Assembly (NCBI GenBank): GCA_028286365.1
Contig: JAQBRR010000002.1
Span: forward strand, 1-42,164
Direction: 5' to 3'
From: Candidatus Saccharimonadota bacterium
Lineage (GTDB): Bacteria > Patescibacteriota > Saccharimonadia > Saccharimonadales > Saccharimonadaceae
Length of the DNA stretch: 42,164 nt
Below are positions 1 to 7,154 of this stretch, one piece after another. The position numbers and the translations under genes are program-made. The notes under the pieces are model-generated. The model ran no database searches. It was given only the letters and a program-made list of their open reading frames with translations, and was not told the DNA's origin. Each line of letters begins with the position of its first letter. The stretch's first letter is position 1.

Positions 1-372
<372 letters not shown>

Positions 373-520
373 TTATGTCCTTTTCACCAACCGTTAGTGC
401 TTGCATTAACAGAGGTGATAAGGTAGACTTAACTAGTATTTGATGATAATCATCAAGCGTCAGTTTTTTGAAAATTCGTACATCCAAATCATCGTGTCCA
501 TCTTGTATGGGCATCGAAGA

Positions 521-572
521 AAGGTTTAGGCCCACTGATCTCTATATATCAGGACCAAGCGCACTAAACCTT
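521..572 (+). other. Hairpin in the 23S-5S spacer, likely rRNA processing stem
   Basis: A 9-bp perfect arm pair (AAGGTTTAG at 521-529 with CTAAACCTT at 564-572) encloses a smaller stem (CTGAT with ATCAG). It stops 2 nt before the 5S sequence. Long stems flanking rRNAs are usual RNase III substrates, so a processing role is inferred. The spacer at 373-574 holds no tRNA gene that I can see. Confidence 0.5.
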
Positions 573-574
573 CC

Positions 575-684
575 TTCGGTGTCCATGGCGCTGGGGAAAT
601 ACCTGTTCTCATTCCGAACACAGAAGTCAAGCTCAGCAGCGGCGATTATACTGTCACAAGCGGGAAACTAGCACGATGCCGAAT
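575..684 (+). rRNA. rrf: 5S ribosomal RNA
   Basis: The ends pair as expected for helix I: TTCGGTGTC at 575-583 with GATGCCGAA at 675-683, including one G-U pair. The loop B/C hallmark (CATTCCGAACACAGAAGTCAAG) lies at about 612-633, and the size of about 110 nt is normal for the molecule. The RNA is part of the large-subunit central protuberance. It sits about 200 nt behind 23S and directly before a terminator. Confidence 0.93.
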
Positions 685-693
685 TATGAATGA

Positions 694-724
694 GGCCATC
701 CGAAAGGATGGTCTTTTTCTTTTT
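694..724 (+). terminator. Intrinsic terminator of the rRNA operon
   Basis: GGCCATCC (694-701), a GAAA tetraloop and GGATGGTC (706-713) form an 8-bp stem, followed by a T-rich tract to about 724. It lies 10 nt after the 5S gene. Confidence 0.92.
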
Positions 725-749
725 AACAGTAGTAGGCAAATCAGATATA

Positions 750-796
750 TTGACAAAATATTATATATATGCTAATATTTTATCAAAGATTTGATA
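750..796 (+). promoter_or_regulatory. Strong promoter and 5' hairpin of the secreted protein gene
   Basis: TTGACA (750-755), a 17-nt spacer and an extended -10 (TATGC then TAATAT, 773-778) form a near-consensus promoter. TATCAA-AGAT-TTGATA (781-796) would be a hairpin at the very 5' end of the transcript. The same promoter pattern occurs at 1483-1511 and 22873-22901. Confidence 0.8.
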
Positions 797-819
797 CATA
801 AAATAAAAAGGATAAATAA

Positions 820-1329
820 ATGAGTGCAGAAACAGCAGAACGAGAGAATAACACAGCAAAAGGTGATAAATGGCGCAAAACACTTGCTGTTACCTCACTT
901 GCTCTCGTTGGCGCTAGTCTACCTGTCGCTGCATTTGAGGCTAGTAGCGCTGTGAGTGCTGACCAACAGGCACATCACGACCTAACGAGCATTGAGAGTG
1001 TAGAGGCCACGCAAGGAAACTCTGACGCCGAGGGCGCTGCGTTTACCCTGTCAAATAAGACTTTGCTTGATCCTTCTGATATCGACATTTTGTATAAAAC
1101 ATCATCAATACAAGTCCCAGTGAACGCTGCGGATATCAATGGACCAACGGTAGCTCAAGAAATTCCTCCGCTGGCACGGGATTTAGATTCACAGGCTCTT
1201 GCATTTAGAGCTCATGGTGAGCTCGAGCAGCGCAATATTGATGCAGGTCTCGCTGGATCACTCGGACTCCTGACTATTAGTGGTGGGATCGGCGCAATGT
1301 CCGCTCTCAGTAAAAAACGTAAATCTTAG
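820..1329 (+). CDS. Small secreted or membrane-anchored protein of unknown function
   Basis: I do not recognise a family. Residues 16-20 are basic, residues 21-39 are hydrophobic, and an AVSA motif at 44-47 gives a good signal peptidase site, so the mature part is about 120 residues outside the membrane. A second hydrophobic stretch near residues 143-161 ends in a basic tail (KKRKS). That resembles a cell-wall sorting tail, but no LPxTG motif precedes it, so a C-terminal membrane anchor is more likely. The middle is rich in Ala, Ser and Asp and has no Cys. The start at 820 follows AAAGGA (808-812). The gene has its own near-consensus promoter, directly after the rRNA operon, and a terminator, so it is probably expressed well alone. 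Confidence 0.8.
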   Translation: MSAETAERENNTAKGDKWRKTLAVTSLALVGASLPVAAFEASSAVSADQQAHHDLTSIESVEATQGNSDAEGAAFTLSNKTLLDPSDIDILYKTSSIQVPVNAADINGPTVAQEIPPLARDLDSQALAFRAHGELEQRNIDAGLAGSLGLLTISGGIGAMSALSKKRKS

Positions 1330-1340
1330 AAATCTTTAAC

Positions 1341-1375
1341 AAAAACGACCGCTCTCGCAGAGACGGTCGTTTTTA
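1341..1375 (+). terminator. Intrinsic terminator after the secreted protein gene
   Basis: AAAAACGACCG... (1341) and ...CGGTCGTTTTT (to about 1374) form a long stem with a one-base bulge and a short loop. The A-run on one side and T-run on the other make it potentially bidirectional. Confidence 0.88.
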
Positions 1376-1482
1376 GTTGGATGAATCATAATTTTGGATT
1401 CAAACAGGTGCTAAATAATAATATCGCACCCCGTGGATATATGCAATGGTAGCATTAAAATAAAAAAGTGCTTATGTACATA

Positions 1483-1580
1483 TTGACATAATGCCTATGT
1501 TATGCTAATATGAATTCATACACATATCATGTGTGAGGTAAACACGAGGGTTTCTACGTTAGTAATAGCGCGGGAACCCT
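1483..1580 (+). promoter_or_regulatory. Strong promoter and structured 5' UTR of the KGG protein gene
   Basis: TTGACA (1483-1488), a 17-nt spacer, and TATGC with TAATAT (1506-1511) form the promoter. The expected start site is near 1518. The leader then shows a hairpin ACACAT-ATC-ATGTGT (1520-1534) at the 5' end and a second stem AGGGTT (1547-1552) with AACCCT (1575-1580). The leader is about 80 nt long, unlike the very short leaders of many genes here. Confidence 0.75.
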
Positions 1581-1600
1581 TTAATATAAGGAGAAATACC

Positions 1601-1807
1601 ATGGCAGGAACAAAAGCAGGCGGCAAACTAGCTGCACAAAAGAACCTAGCAAAAGACCCAATGTTCTACGCGAAAATTGGTGCCAAAGGTGGTCGTAATG
1701 GTCACACTGGTGGTTTTGCTGCCAACCCTGAACTAGCCCGCAAGGCTGGTGCTATCGGTGGTCGTATTAGTCGTCGCAAGAAGACTACTGCATCAACTGA
1801 AGTCTAA
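1601..1807 (+). CDS. KGG-motif general stress protein
   Basis: A 68-residue, strongly basic, Gly-rich protein with several Lys/Arg-Gly-Gly repeats (GAKGGRNG, ARKAGAIGGR), as in the KGG stress-protein family (GsiB, conidiation-specific Con-10 type). Members are small hydrophilic, probably disordered proteins induced by stress; their molecular role is unclear. The start at 1601 is preferred over an in-frame ATG at 1529 because AAGGAG (1588-1593) sits at ideal distance and the 1529 codon falls inside a leader hairpin. It stands alone between its own strong promoter and a strong terminator. Basic charge would also allow nucleic-acid binding, which is inference only. Confidence 0.85.
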   Translation: MAGTKAGGKLAAQKNLAKDPMFYAKIGAKGGRNGHTGGFAANPELARKAGAIGGRISRRKKTTASTEV

Positions 1808-1821
1808 TCTATTAGATCTTC

Positions 1822-1856
1822 AATAAAATAAGCCCTTTCGGGGGCTTATTTTATTT
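1822..1856 (+). terminator. Intrinsic terminator after the KGG gene
   Basis: AATAAAATAAGCCC, a short TTTC loop and GGGGGCTTATTTTATT form a long stem flanked by A- and T-rich arms. It could serve both strands, which fits the convergent minus-strand gene ending at 1959. Confidence 0.9.
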
Positions 1857-1872
1857 ACACAATCTACAAACG

Positions 1873-1959
1873 GGTGGCGCGAGGCGGGACAACACCCACT
1901 TCGAGTCTGGTAATCCAGCGAGAAGTAGGGGTGGACCGAGCGACAGGACTCGCTCTACC
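1873..1959. repeat. Nested 87-bp inverted-repeat element between convergent genes
   Basis: Three nested stems can be read: GGTGGCGCGAG (1873-1883) with CTCGCTCTACC (1949-1959), one mismatch; CACCC-ACTTC (1893-1902) with GAAGT-AG-GGGTG; and the tip CTGG-TAAT-CCAG. Its last base overlaps the stop codon of the HExxH gene. The ends (CGGGTGGC and CAGGACTCGC) recur at 40536-40564 in the same order. It could be a structured RNA, a terminator for the minus-strand gene, or a dispersed repeat. Confidence 0.5.
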
Positions 1960-2426
1960 TAGATGGTATATCTCCTTAGCGCGCAGATTCTTGCTTCATT
2001 GACACGCCAATTGTGGTGACAGGCAGGGCAGGTGTATACGCGTTGTTTGATCTGTAAGCCGATGGCTTTACAGTTAGGACAGGTACTGCGGGCGTGGAGC
2101 CAGTCTCGGTAGGAATCAAGCGTTGTCTCGACCGTATCCTCTGTGATAACTAGATTATAAGAGGGTGCCAATTCGACAGCTTTATCCCAGGCGGCACGTT
2201 CCATAGCGATCAATCCGACATCTCGGTTGTACTCGGCGTGGCCAAGCAGCCCGTGAGACAACTCATGGAGTAAAAATGCATAGTCAGCCTCGGCACCGGT
2301 GTAATAGACAGTGTGTTCACTAGGCGACCACAAAAAGCGCTTGGCTTTCCTGAAACGAAACTCAGGATAATCTGATTTAAGCTGGTGTATCAGCGAGGGC
2401 GTCGAGGGCATAGTAGTAGCATCCAT
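1959..2426 (-). CDS. HExxH zinc metalloprotease-like protein with C-terminal zinc ribbon
   Basis: A 155-residue protein with HELSH at residues 54-58 and a following LLGH, the zinc-binding pattern of ImmA/IrrE-type peptidases. Its C-terminus carries two CxxC pairs (CPNC at about 116-119, CPAC at about 133-136), a likely zinc ribbon. ImmA-type proteins cleave repressors, but no helix-turn-helix partner is adjacent, so the substrate is unknown. The start overlaps the end of the ROK kinase gene by about 50 bp; an internal ATG (residue 6) would shorten the overlap. The pair is probably cotranscribed. No signal peptide is seen, so it should be cytoplasmic. Confidence 0.75.
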   Translation of the reverse strand: MDATTMPSTPSLIHQLKSDYPEFRFRKAKRFLWSPSEHTVYYTGAEADYAFLLHELSHGLLGHAEYNRDVGLIAMERAAWDKAVELAPSYNLVITEDTVETTLDSYRDWLHARSTCPNCKAIGLQIKQRVYTCPACHHNWRVNEARICALRRYTI

Positions 2427-3198
2427 AAATAACGGCTTGTTCGGGGTGTTTAGCTTTTACGATCTTGGGGATGGGAATATGTGGTGGCATTTTCTGTTTC
2501 AAGATATCGTTTAGCGGCTCAATGAATTGTTCGAAGTAAACACCTATACTACCACCAATAATAATAATATCTGGTTGCAGAATGGGGGTGAGTGCCAAAA
2601 ATCCGCGGCTAATACGATCCGCAATCTGGCGCCACGTTCGTTTGCTGTGAATATCACGACCAAACTTGTGATACATCCGATAAATTGCTTTTCCTGATGC
2701 AAATTTCTCCCACTGGTGCATCGATCCATCGAACTCCAGTAGTGTCAGACCACCTTGGCCATGTTGCAGGCTCGAATTGATGCGTCCGTTCGTAATAATG
2801 CCGGTTCCAACCCCCGTACTTACTGTTACGTAGAGCACAAATGGTGGGGTCTTGGTTAAACTTCGCGCTTCTGCAAGGCCGGCTAGATTGGCATCGTTCT
2901 CGACTAGGACTGGGGCATCGCCTAGGACCCCCTTGAATGCCCCCGCTACATCAAAATTGGCCCAACCCAGGTTATTACACCAGACGGCAACGCCATCTTT
3001 TATGATGCCTGGGATTGCAATAATAACTGCATCAACAGATTGACCACCATATTCTTCGAGAAGTGTTTCCGTCAATAATTTAACGTATTCACTTGTTGTT
3101 TTAGGGGTAGGAAACTTGATCATTTGACCTAAAACTCCATCCTCAGAGAAGCTGGAAACCAGCGTCTTTGTCCCACCCGTGTCGACCGTCACTAACAT
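2377..3198 (-). CDS. ROK-family sugar kinase-like protein
   Basis: A 273-residue ASKHA-fold protein. The phosphate-1 loop DTGGTKT is at residues 6-12, the catalytic ENDAN block at 100-104 (Asp102 the likely base), and the second phosphate loop STGVGTG at about 127-133. ROK proteins phosphorylate hexoses such as glucose or N-acetylmannosamine, or act as sugar-responsive repressors; no DNA-binding domain is present, so a kinase is likely. The usual CxCGxxGC zinc motif and the Glu-x-x-His pair before it are missing from the region around residues 147-170, so the substrate cannot be assigned. A -10 box sits 6 nt from the ATG, predicting a leaderless mRNA. The HExxH gene lies downstream and overlaps it. 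Confidence 0.85.
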   Translation of the reverse strand: MLVTVDTGGTKTLVSSFSEDGVLGQMIKFPTPKTTSEYVKLLTETLLEEYGGQSVDAVIIAIPGIIKDGVAVWCNNLGWANFDVAGAFKGVLGDAPVLVENDANLAGLAEARSLTKTPPFVLYVTVSTGVGTGIITNGRINSSLQHGQGGLTLLEFDGSMHQWEKFASGKAIYRMYHKFGRDIHSKRTWRQIADRISRGFLALTPILQPDIIIIGGSIGVYFEQFIEPLNDILKQKMPPHIPIPKIVKAKHPEQAVIYGCYYYALDALADTPA

Positions 3199-3212
3199 GT
3201 CTCTAGTGTAGC
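3199..3212 (-). promoter_or_regulatory. Extended -10 promoter of the ROK gene (leaderless)
   Basis: On the minus strand TGC-TACACT (hexamer 3210-3205) ends 6 nt before the ATG at 3198, which would put the transcription start on or next to the start codon. Confidence 0.6.
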
Positions 3213-3277
3213 ATATTGACGCTGTTGCGCTTTTACGAAAATAAAGGTATAATACAAATTATTAGAGAGGTACCGTT

Positions 3278-3676
3278 ATGTCAGTGAGCAAGAATCACCA
3301 AGCCGGTTCGGCTACTACGTTTGTTATTATCGCCGTTATTTTAGTGGCTGCTACGATTGGTGGCATTTACTTTGTTGTGCAGCGCGGTGATCAGGCTCGT
3401 AAAGATCAGACTGCTAGCAGATTAGCTCAGCAACAGGCTGCACAGAAGGCAACTGATGCAAAGAATGCGGCTGCTGCAAATGCTGCGAGCAAACCAGTTG
3501 CATCTAACTCCTCGACCTCAACTGCTACAACCGCAAGTACAAGCACTCAAGATGCAACTACACTGCCAACAACCGGTACAGAGCTAGATATCGTGCGTAT
3601 GCTCGCAGTCGGCTTACTAGCCGGCACACTGACATCATTTGTACTATCTCGTCGTGGCCTCAAGCGCCCCCTCTAG
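3278..3676 (+). CDS. LPTTG surface protein, likely sortase substrate
   Basis: A 132-residue protein with an N-terminal hydrophobic segment (about 13-34), an Ala/Gln/Ser/Thr-rich linker (about 40-94), the sortase motif LPTTG at 96-100, a second hydrophobic segment (about 106-124) and a basic tail (RRGLKR). This is the order of a cell-wall sorting signal: a sortase would cleave between Thr and Gly and attach the protein to the envelope. The exposed part is only a short, low-complexity stalk with no folded domain, so it may be a spacer or a minor surface polymer subunit. No clear signal-peptidase site follows the first helix, so it may stay membrane-bound at both ends. TATAAT at 3248-3253 and AGAGAGG before the start support expression. 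No sortase gene is in the window. Confidence 0.75.
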   Translation: MSVSKNHQAGSATTFVIIAVILVAATIGGIYFVVQRGDQARKDQTASRLAQQQAAQKATDAKNAAAANAASKPVASNSSTSTATTASTSTQDATTLPTTGTELDIVRMLAVGLLAGTLTSFVLSRRGLKRPL

Positions 3677-3778
3677 ACATCTGTTCTTATCTGAGGTACA
3701 ATAGTAGCAATCTAGGGGTTTGCTTGTCTTATCATGCGCCCCGAGAATATTAATTAAGGAAGGAGTCTACTTAGACTT

Positions 3779-4858
3779 ATGGCAACAAAAGCCTCAATAA
3801 CAATGGATGAACTGCTCGCTCTCGGTGACGATAGCGTTAAGCAATTAACACAAGGTGAAGTAATCGTAGGAAAAATCCTTACGATTCGTAAACATGAGGT
3901 CCTCGTTGACCTTGGTCCTCAAGGAATTGGTCTCGTACCACGTCGCGAAGTTGGGTACTCACGTACGCTAAATATTGGTGATGAAGTAACGGCAAGTATT
4001 GTCGATCCAGAACTTGATAACGGTTACGCACTATTATCACTTCGCAAGGCCGCTAAGGACCGCGGATGGGATGAAGTACAGGCTCGCATGGATAGCGGTG
4101 AAATCATTGAAGTGTCTCCATATGACGCAAACCGTGGTGGTCTCTTGGTTGAATTCGACGGTGTTCGTGGATTCCTACCGGTTTCACAACTGTCTGCTGA
4201 ACACTATCCACGAGTTGGATCAAGCGATAAAGACGAAATTCTTCAGCGTTTGAACGTTCTCATTGGTCAAACATTAAAGGTTCGTATCCTTGACTGTGAC
4301 CGCAAGGCAAACAAACTTATCTTTAGTGAAAAAGAAGCAATCAAAGATGGCCTGTCTGCACGATTTGAAAAACTTGCTGTTGGAGATACTGTTCAAGGTG
4401 TCGTTACAGGCGTTGTCGACTACGGTGTCTTTGTAAATGTTGAAGGTATCGAAGGCTTAGTCCACATCAGTGAAATTAGCTGGGAGCGTGTAAACAACCC
4501 TGGTGATTACGTAAAAGTTGGCCAGAACATCGATGCTAAAATTATTGCAATCGACAAAGATCGCCTAAGCCTTAGTATCAAACAACTATCCGAGGATCCT
4601 TGGATGAGCGAAGTCGACCAGTTTAAACCTGGTGACAAAGTTGAAGGTACGGTTACTCGTATCACGCCATTTGGTGCATTTGTCCAAATTAGCCCAGCTG
4701 TTGAAGCACTCATGCACGTCAGCGAACTTGGCGGTGGTGATGACACTGATCCAGAAAAGGTATTCACTCTTAACGAACGTAAAGAATTTACTGTTCTAGA
4801 CATTGAAAAAGATAGTCGAAAGATTTCACTCAGTTTGAACACAAAAGCAAAAAAATAA
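3779..4858 (+). CDS. rpsA: 30S ribosomal protein S1
   Basis: A 359-residue protein made of four S1 (OB-fold RNA-binding) repeats at about 21-90, 105-175, 197-266 and 283-352. The third and fourth show the classic pattern (GVVDYGVFVNV...GLVHISEIS and ITPFGAFVQI...ALMHVSEL). S1 holds mRNA on the small subunit and helps initiation on structured leaders. E. coli S1 has six repeats; a four-repeat form is normal in many Gram-positive-type and reduced genomes. The first two repeats are more diverged. A good AAGGAAGGAG ribosome site precedes the start. infB follows after 20 bp, making an initiation operon. Confidence 0.93.
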   Translation: MATKASITMDELLALGDDSVKQLTQGEVIVGKILTIRKHEVLVDLGPQGIGLVPRREVGYSRTLNIGDEVTASIVDPELDNGYALLSLRKAAKDRGWDEVQARMDSGEIIEVSPYDANRGGLLVEFDGVRGFLPVSQLSAEHYPRVGSSDKDEILQRLNVLIGQTLKVRILDCDRKANKLIFSEKEAIKDGLSARFEKLAVGDTVQGVVTGVVDYGVFVNVEGIEGLVHISEISWERVNNPGDYVKVGQNIDAKIIAIDKDRLSLSIKQLSEDPWMSEVDQFKPGDKVEGTVTRITPFGAFVQISPAVEALMHVSELGGGDDTDPEKVFTLNERKEFTVLDIEKDSRKISLSLNTKAKK

Positions 4859-4878
4859 GCTAGAAAGGAGCCCACATT

Positions 4879-6648
4879 ATGGCAGAGAAAATTATTGTCG
4901 TTGCCGAATCGATTACTGTGGGTGAACTAGCTCAAACGCTTAATTTACCCGTTACAAATCTGATTGGCGAGCTATTTAAAAATGGTATCGTTTCGACGAT
5001 TAATCAACGCATCGACTTCGAAACTGCAACGATTATCGTTGAAGAACTAGGGTTAGATGTTGAACTTGAGAAGAAGGCTGCAGCCACGATTAGTGAACGC
5101 AAAGTTCACGAACTATCAGACAAGGCTGTCACACGTCCGCCAATTGTTGCTGTTATGGGACACGTTGATCATGGTAAAACTAGTCTTCTCGATGCTATCT
5201 TAAAGCAAAAAGTTGCTGACGGTGAAGCTGGCGGTATTACTCAACATATTAGTGCCTACCAAACGGTCCGTAACGGTCGAAGCATTACGTTACTTGATAC
5301 ACCTGGTCATGAGGCGTTCGCAGCGCTTCGTCAACACGGTGCAACCTTAACCGACGTTGTTATTATTGTTGTTGCCGCAGATGATGGCGTAAAGCCACAG
5401 ACGATCGAAGCAATTCGCTTTGCAAAATCTGCCAATGCCAAGATTGTCGTTGCAATCAACAAGATGGACAAAGAGGCCGCCAATGCACAGCTCGTAAAGA
5501 CACAGCTTGCAACTGAACATGGACTTAACCCAGAAGAGTGGGGTGGTGATACCGTTATGGTCGAGGTTAGCGCCAAGACTGGTGCTGGTATCGAGAAACT
5601 ACTCGATATGGTGTTACTCGTCGCGGATCTTGAAGACCTCAAGGCTGACATTGATACACCAGCCGAGGGCCTCGTTATTGAATCACACATGGAAACAGGT
5701 CGCGGATCAGTTGTCGGACTTCTGGTTGAGCAAGGAATGCTTCGCCCAGGACATTTCTTGGTTGCTGGTACTGCCTACGGCAAGGTTCGTACGCTGCTTG
5801 ATTTTGCAGGTAACACGCTCAAAGAAGCTGGTCCATCAACACCGGTAACAATTACTGGATTCAAGGAATTGCCACAATTTGGTGATACATTTACGACATA
5901 CAAGAATGAAAAAGAAGCGCGCAGTGCTGTTTCGATTGCTCGAATTGAAAACGAAAAGAACGCCGCCAGCACAAACGTAACTGGTGCAGACCTTCTCAAG
6001 ATGATGAATCAGCAACACGAATCACAAGACCTTAACATCATTGTAAAAGCTGACGTACAGGGGTCACTTACCTCTGTCGTTGATAGTCTGCGTTTGATTG
6101 ACACAGATGGCGAAATTGCTCTGCGTGTTATTGGGAGTGGTGTTGGTAATATCTCTGAAAATGACGTCCGATTGGCTGCCGATGCTTCAACAATCATTTA
6201 TGGCTTCAATGTTGTACTACCTCCTGCAGTTAAGCAGCTAGCGGCTCGCGATAAGGTGCAAATTCGATTGTACAAGGTTATTTACGAGCTACTTGATGAC
6301 GCACGTGCTTCAATGGAAGCAATGTTAGCACCTGAGGTCGTTGAGACTGAGATAGGTAAACTAACGATTAAGGGCATTTTCCGTACATTAAAGGATACAG
6401 TTATTGCCGGTGGTGAAGTAACGAGTGGTAAGGTCTCAAAGGGCCTAATTGCACGAGTTTTCCATGGTGATGAACAGATCGCTGAAGCCGAAGTTACGAG
6501 CGTGCAACGTCAGCAACAAGAGGCCAAAGAGGTATATGAGGGCGATATGTGTGGCCTCAGTCTTAAGACGAGTAAGAAGCTTCTCCTCGAAGAGGGTGAT
6601 AAGCTCGAATTCTTTACTCGTGAACTTCTGAAGCGCACGCTCAAGTAA
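4879..6648 (+). CDS. infB: Translation initiation factor IF-2
   Basis: A 589-residue GTPase that brings initiator tRNA to the 30S subunit and promotes subunit joining. An IF2-N-like domain occupies residues 1-55. The G domain follows with G1 (GHVDHGKT, 94-101), G3 (DTPGHEAF) and G4 (NKMD), then domain II, a linker helix and the C-terminal fMet-tRNA-binding domain. E. coli IF-2 is about 890 residues; the long charged N-terminal extension is absent here, as in other reduced bacteria. AAAGGAG precedes the ATG. It follows rpsA at 20 bp; the next gene is 71 bp on with its own promoter-like TACAAT. Confidence 0.97.
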   Translation: MAEKIIVVAESITVGELAQTLNLPVTNLIGELFKNGIVSTINQRIDFETATIIVEELGLDVELEKKAAATISERKVHELSDKAVTRPPIVAVMGHVDHGKTSLLDAILKQKVADGEAGGITQHISAYQTVRNGRSITLLDTPGHEAFAALRQHGATLTDVVIIVVAADDGVKPQTIEAIRFAKSANAKIVVAINKMDKEAANAQLVKTQLATEHGLNPEEWGGDTVMVEVSAKTGAGIEKLLDMVLLVADLEDLKADIDTPAEGLVIESHMETGRGSVVGLLVEQGMLRPGHFLVAGTAYGKVRTLLDFAGNTLKEAGPSTPVTITGFKELPQFGDTFTTYKNEKEARSAVSIARIENEKNAASTNVTGADLLKMMNQQHESQDLNIIVKADVQGSLTSVVDSLRLIDTDGEIALRVIGSGVGNISENDVRLAADASTIIYGFNVVLPPAVKQLAARDKVQIRLYKVIYELLDDARASMEAMLAPEVVETEIGKLTIKGIFRTLKDTVIAGGEVTSGKVSKGLIARVFHGDEQIAEAEVTSVQRQQQEAKEVYEGDMCGLSLKTSKKLLLEEGDKLEFFTRELLKRTLK

Positions 6649-6719
6649 AGCTCTAGCACCACCAGCTAACAGATGGTACAATAAATTCAGAATGACGATA
6701 ACAACCAAGGAGCATCACA

Positions 6720-7154
6720 ATGTTTCAACTCGATGATAAATTTTTAGAAGAAGTCGGCCTCGCCGGTATGCCAGAAGAGCAGAAAAAGCCTTTTTTGCAG
6801 CATATCTACGACGAGCTCGAACTTCGTGTTGGAACCAAGCTGTCTGAAGGTATGACGGACGGACAATTAGAGGAATTTGAATCAATTATTGATCGCAAAG
6901 ATGACATTATAACTGCTTGGCTAGCCCAGCATGTACCTGATTATCACAACGATCAGTCATTCGGCCGTATTCAGCAGGCGACTGGTCTTGATATTAATGA
7001 CCCAGGCCTCCGTGCGGAATATACGGCAACAAAATGGCTTGAAGTTAATCGTCCAGATTATCGTGACGTTGTCGCGTCAGTCTTAGTTGAGATTAAGAAA
7101 GAAATTAGTGGCAGTAAAGATGCACTCTTAGGAACAAGTCAGCCCGCTGCGTAA
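6720..7154 (+). CDS. DUF5663-like protein
   Basis: A 144-residue acidic protein with no membrane segment. The N-terminal part (about 7-60) has the helical pattern of DUF5663 (LxELGLxxLPEEEKxxFLxxI...LExRVGxxLxxxLxxxQLxEF), a family common in Patescibacteria and of unknown function. The C-terminal half contains a second helical segment around VPDYHNDQSF and NRPDYRDVV. It has its own TACAAT box near 6675 and AAGGAG before the start, so it can be expressed apart from infB. Its end overlaps the end of the convergent fmt gene by 16 bp. The placement beside infB suggests, but does not show, a link to translation. Confidence 0.75.
   Translation: MFQLDDKFLEEVGLAGMPEEQKKPFLQHIYDELELRVGTKLSEGMTDGQLEEFESIIDRKDDIITAWLAQHVPDYHNDQSFGRIQQATGLDINDPGLRAEYTATKWLEVNRPDYRDVVASVLVEIKKEISGSKDALLGTSQPAA

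Noticed and set aside
1529-1600. Longer form of the KGG protein starting at 1529
   Set aside because: The codon lies within the 5' hairpin, has no ribosome site, and the extra residues do not resemble the family.
1861-1960. Possible tRNA (TTCGAGT resembles a T-loop; minus strand has GGTAGAGC like a D-arm)
   Set aside because: The two hints are on opposite strands, no 7-bp acceptor stem or anticodon arm fits either strand, and nested long stems explain the sequence better.
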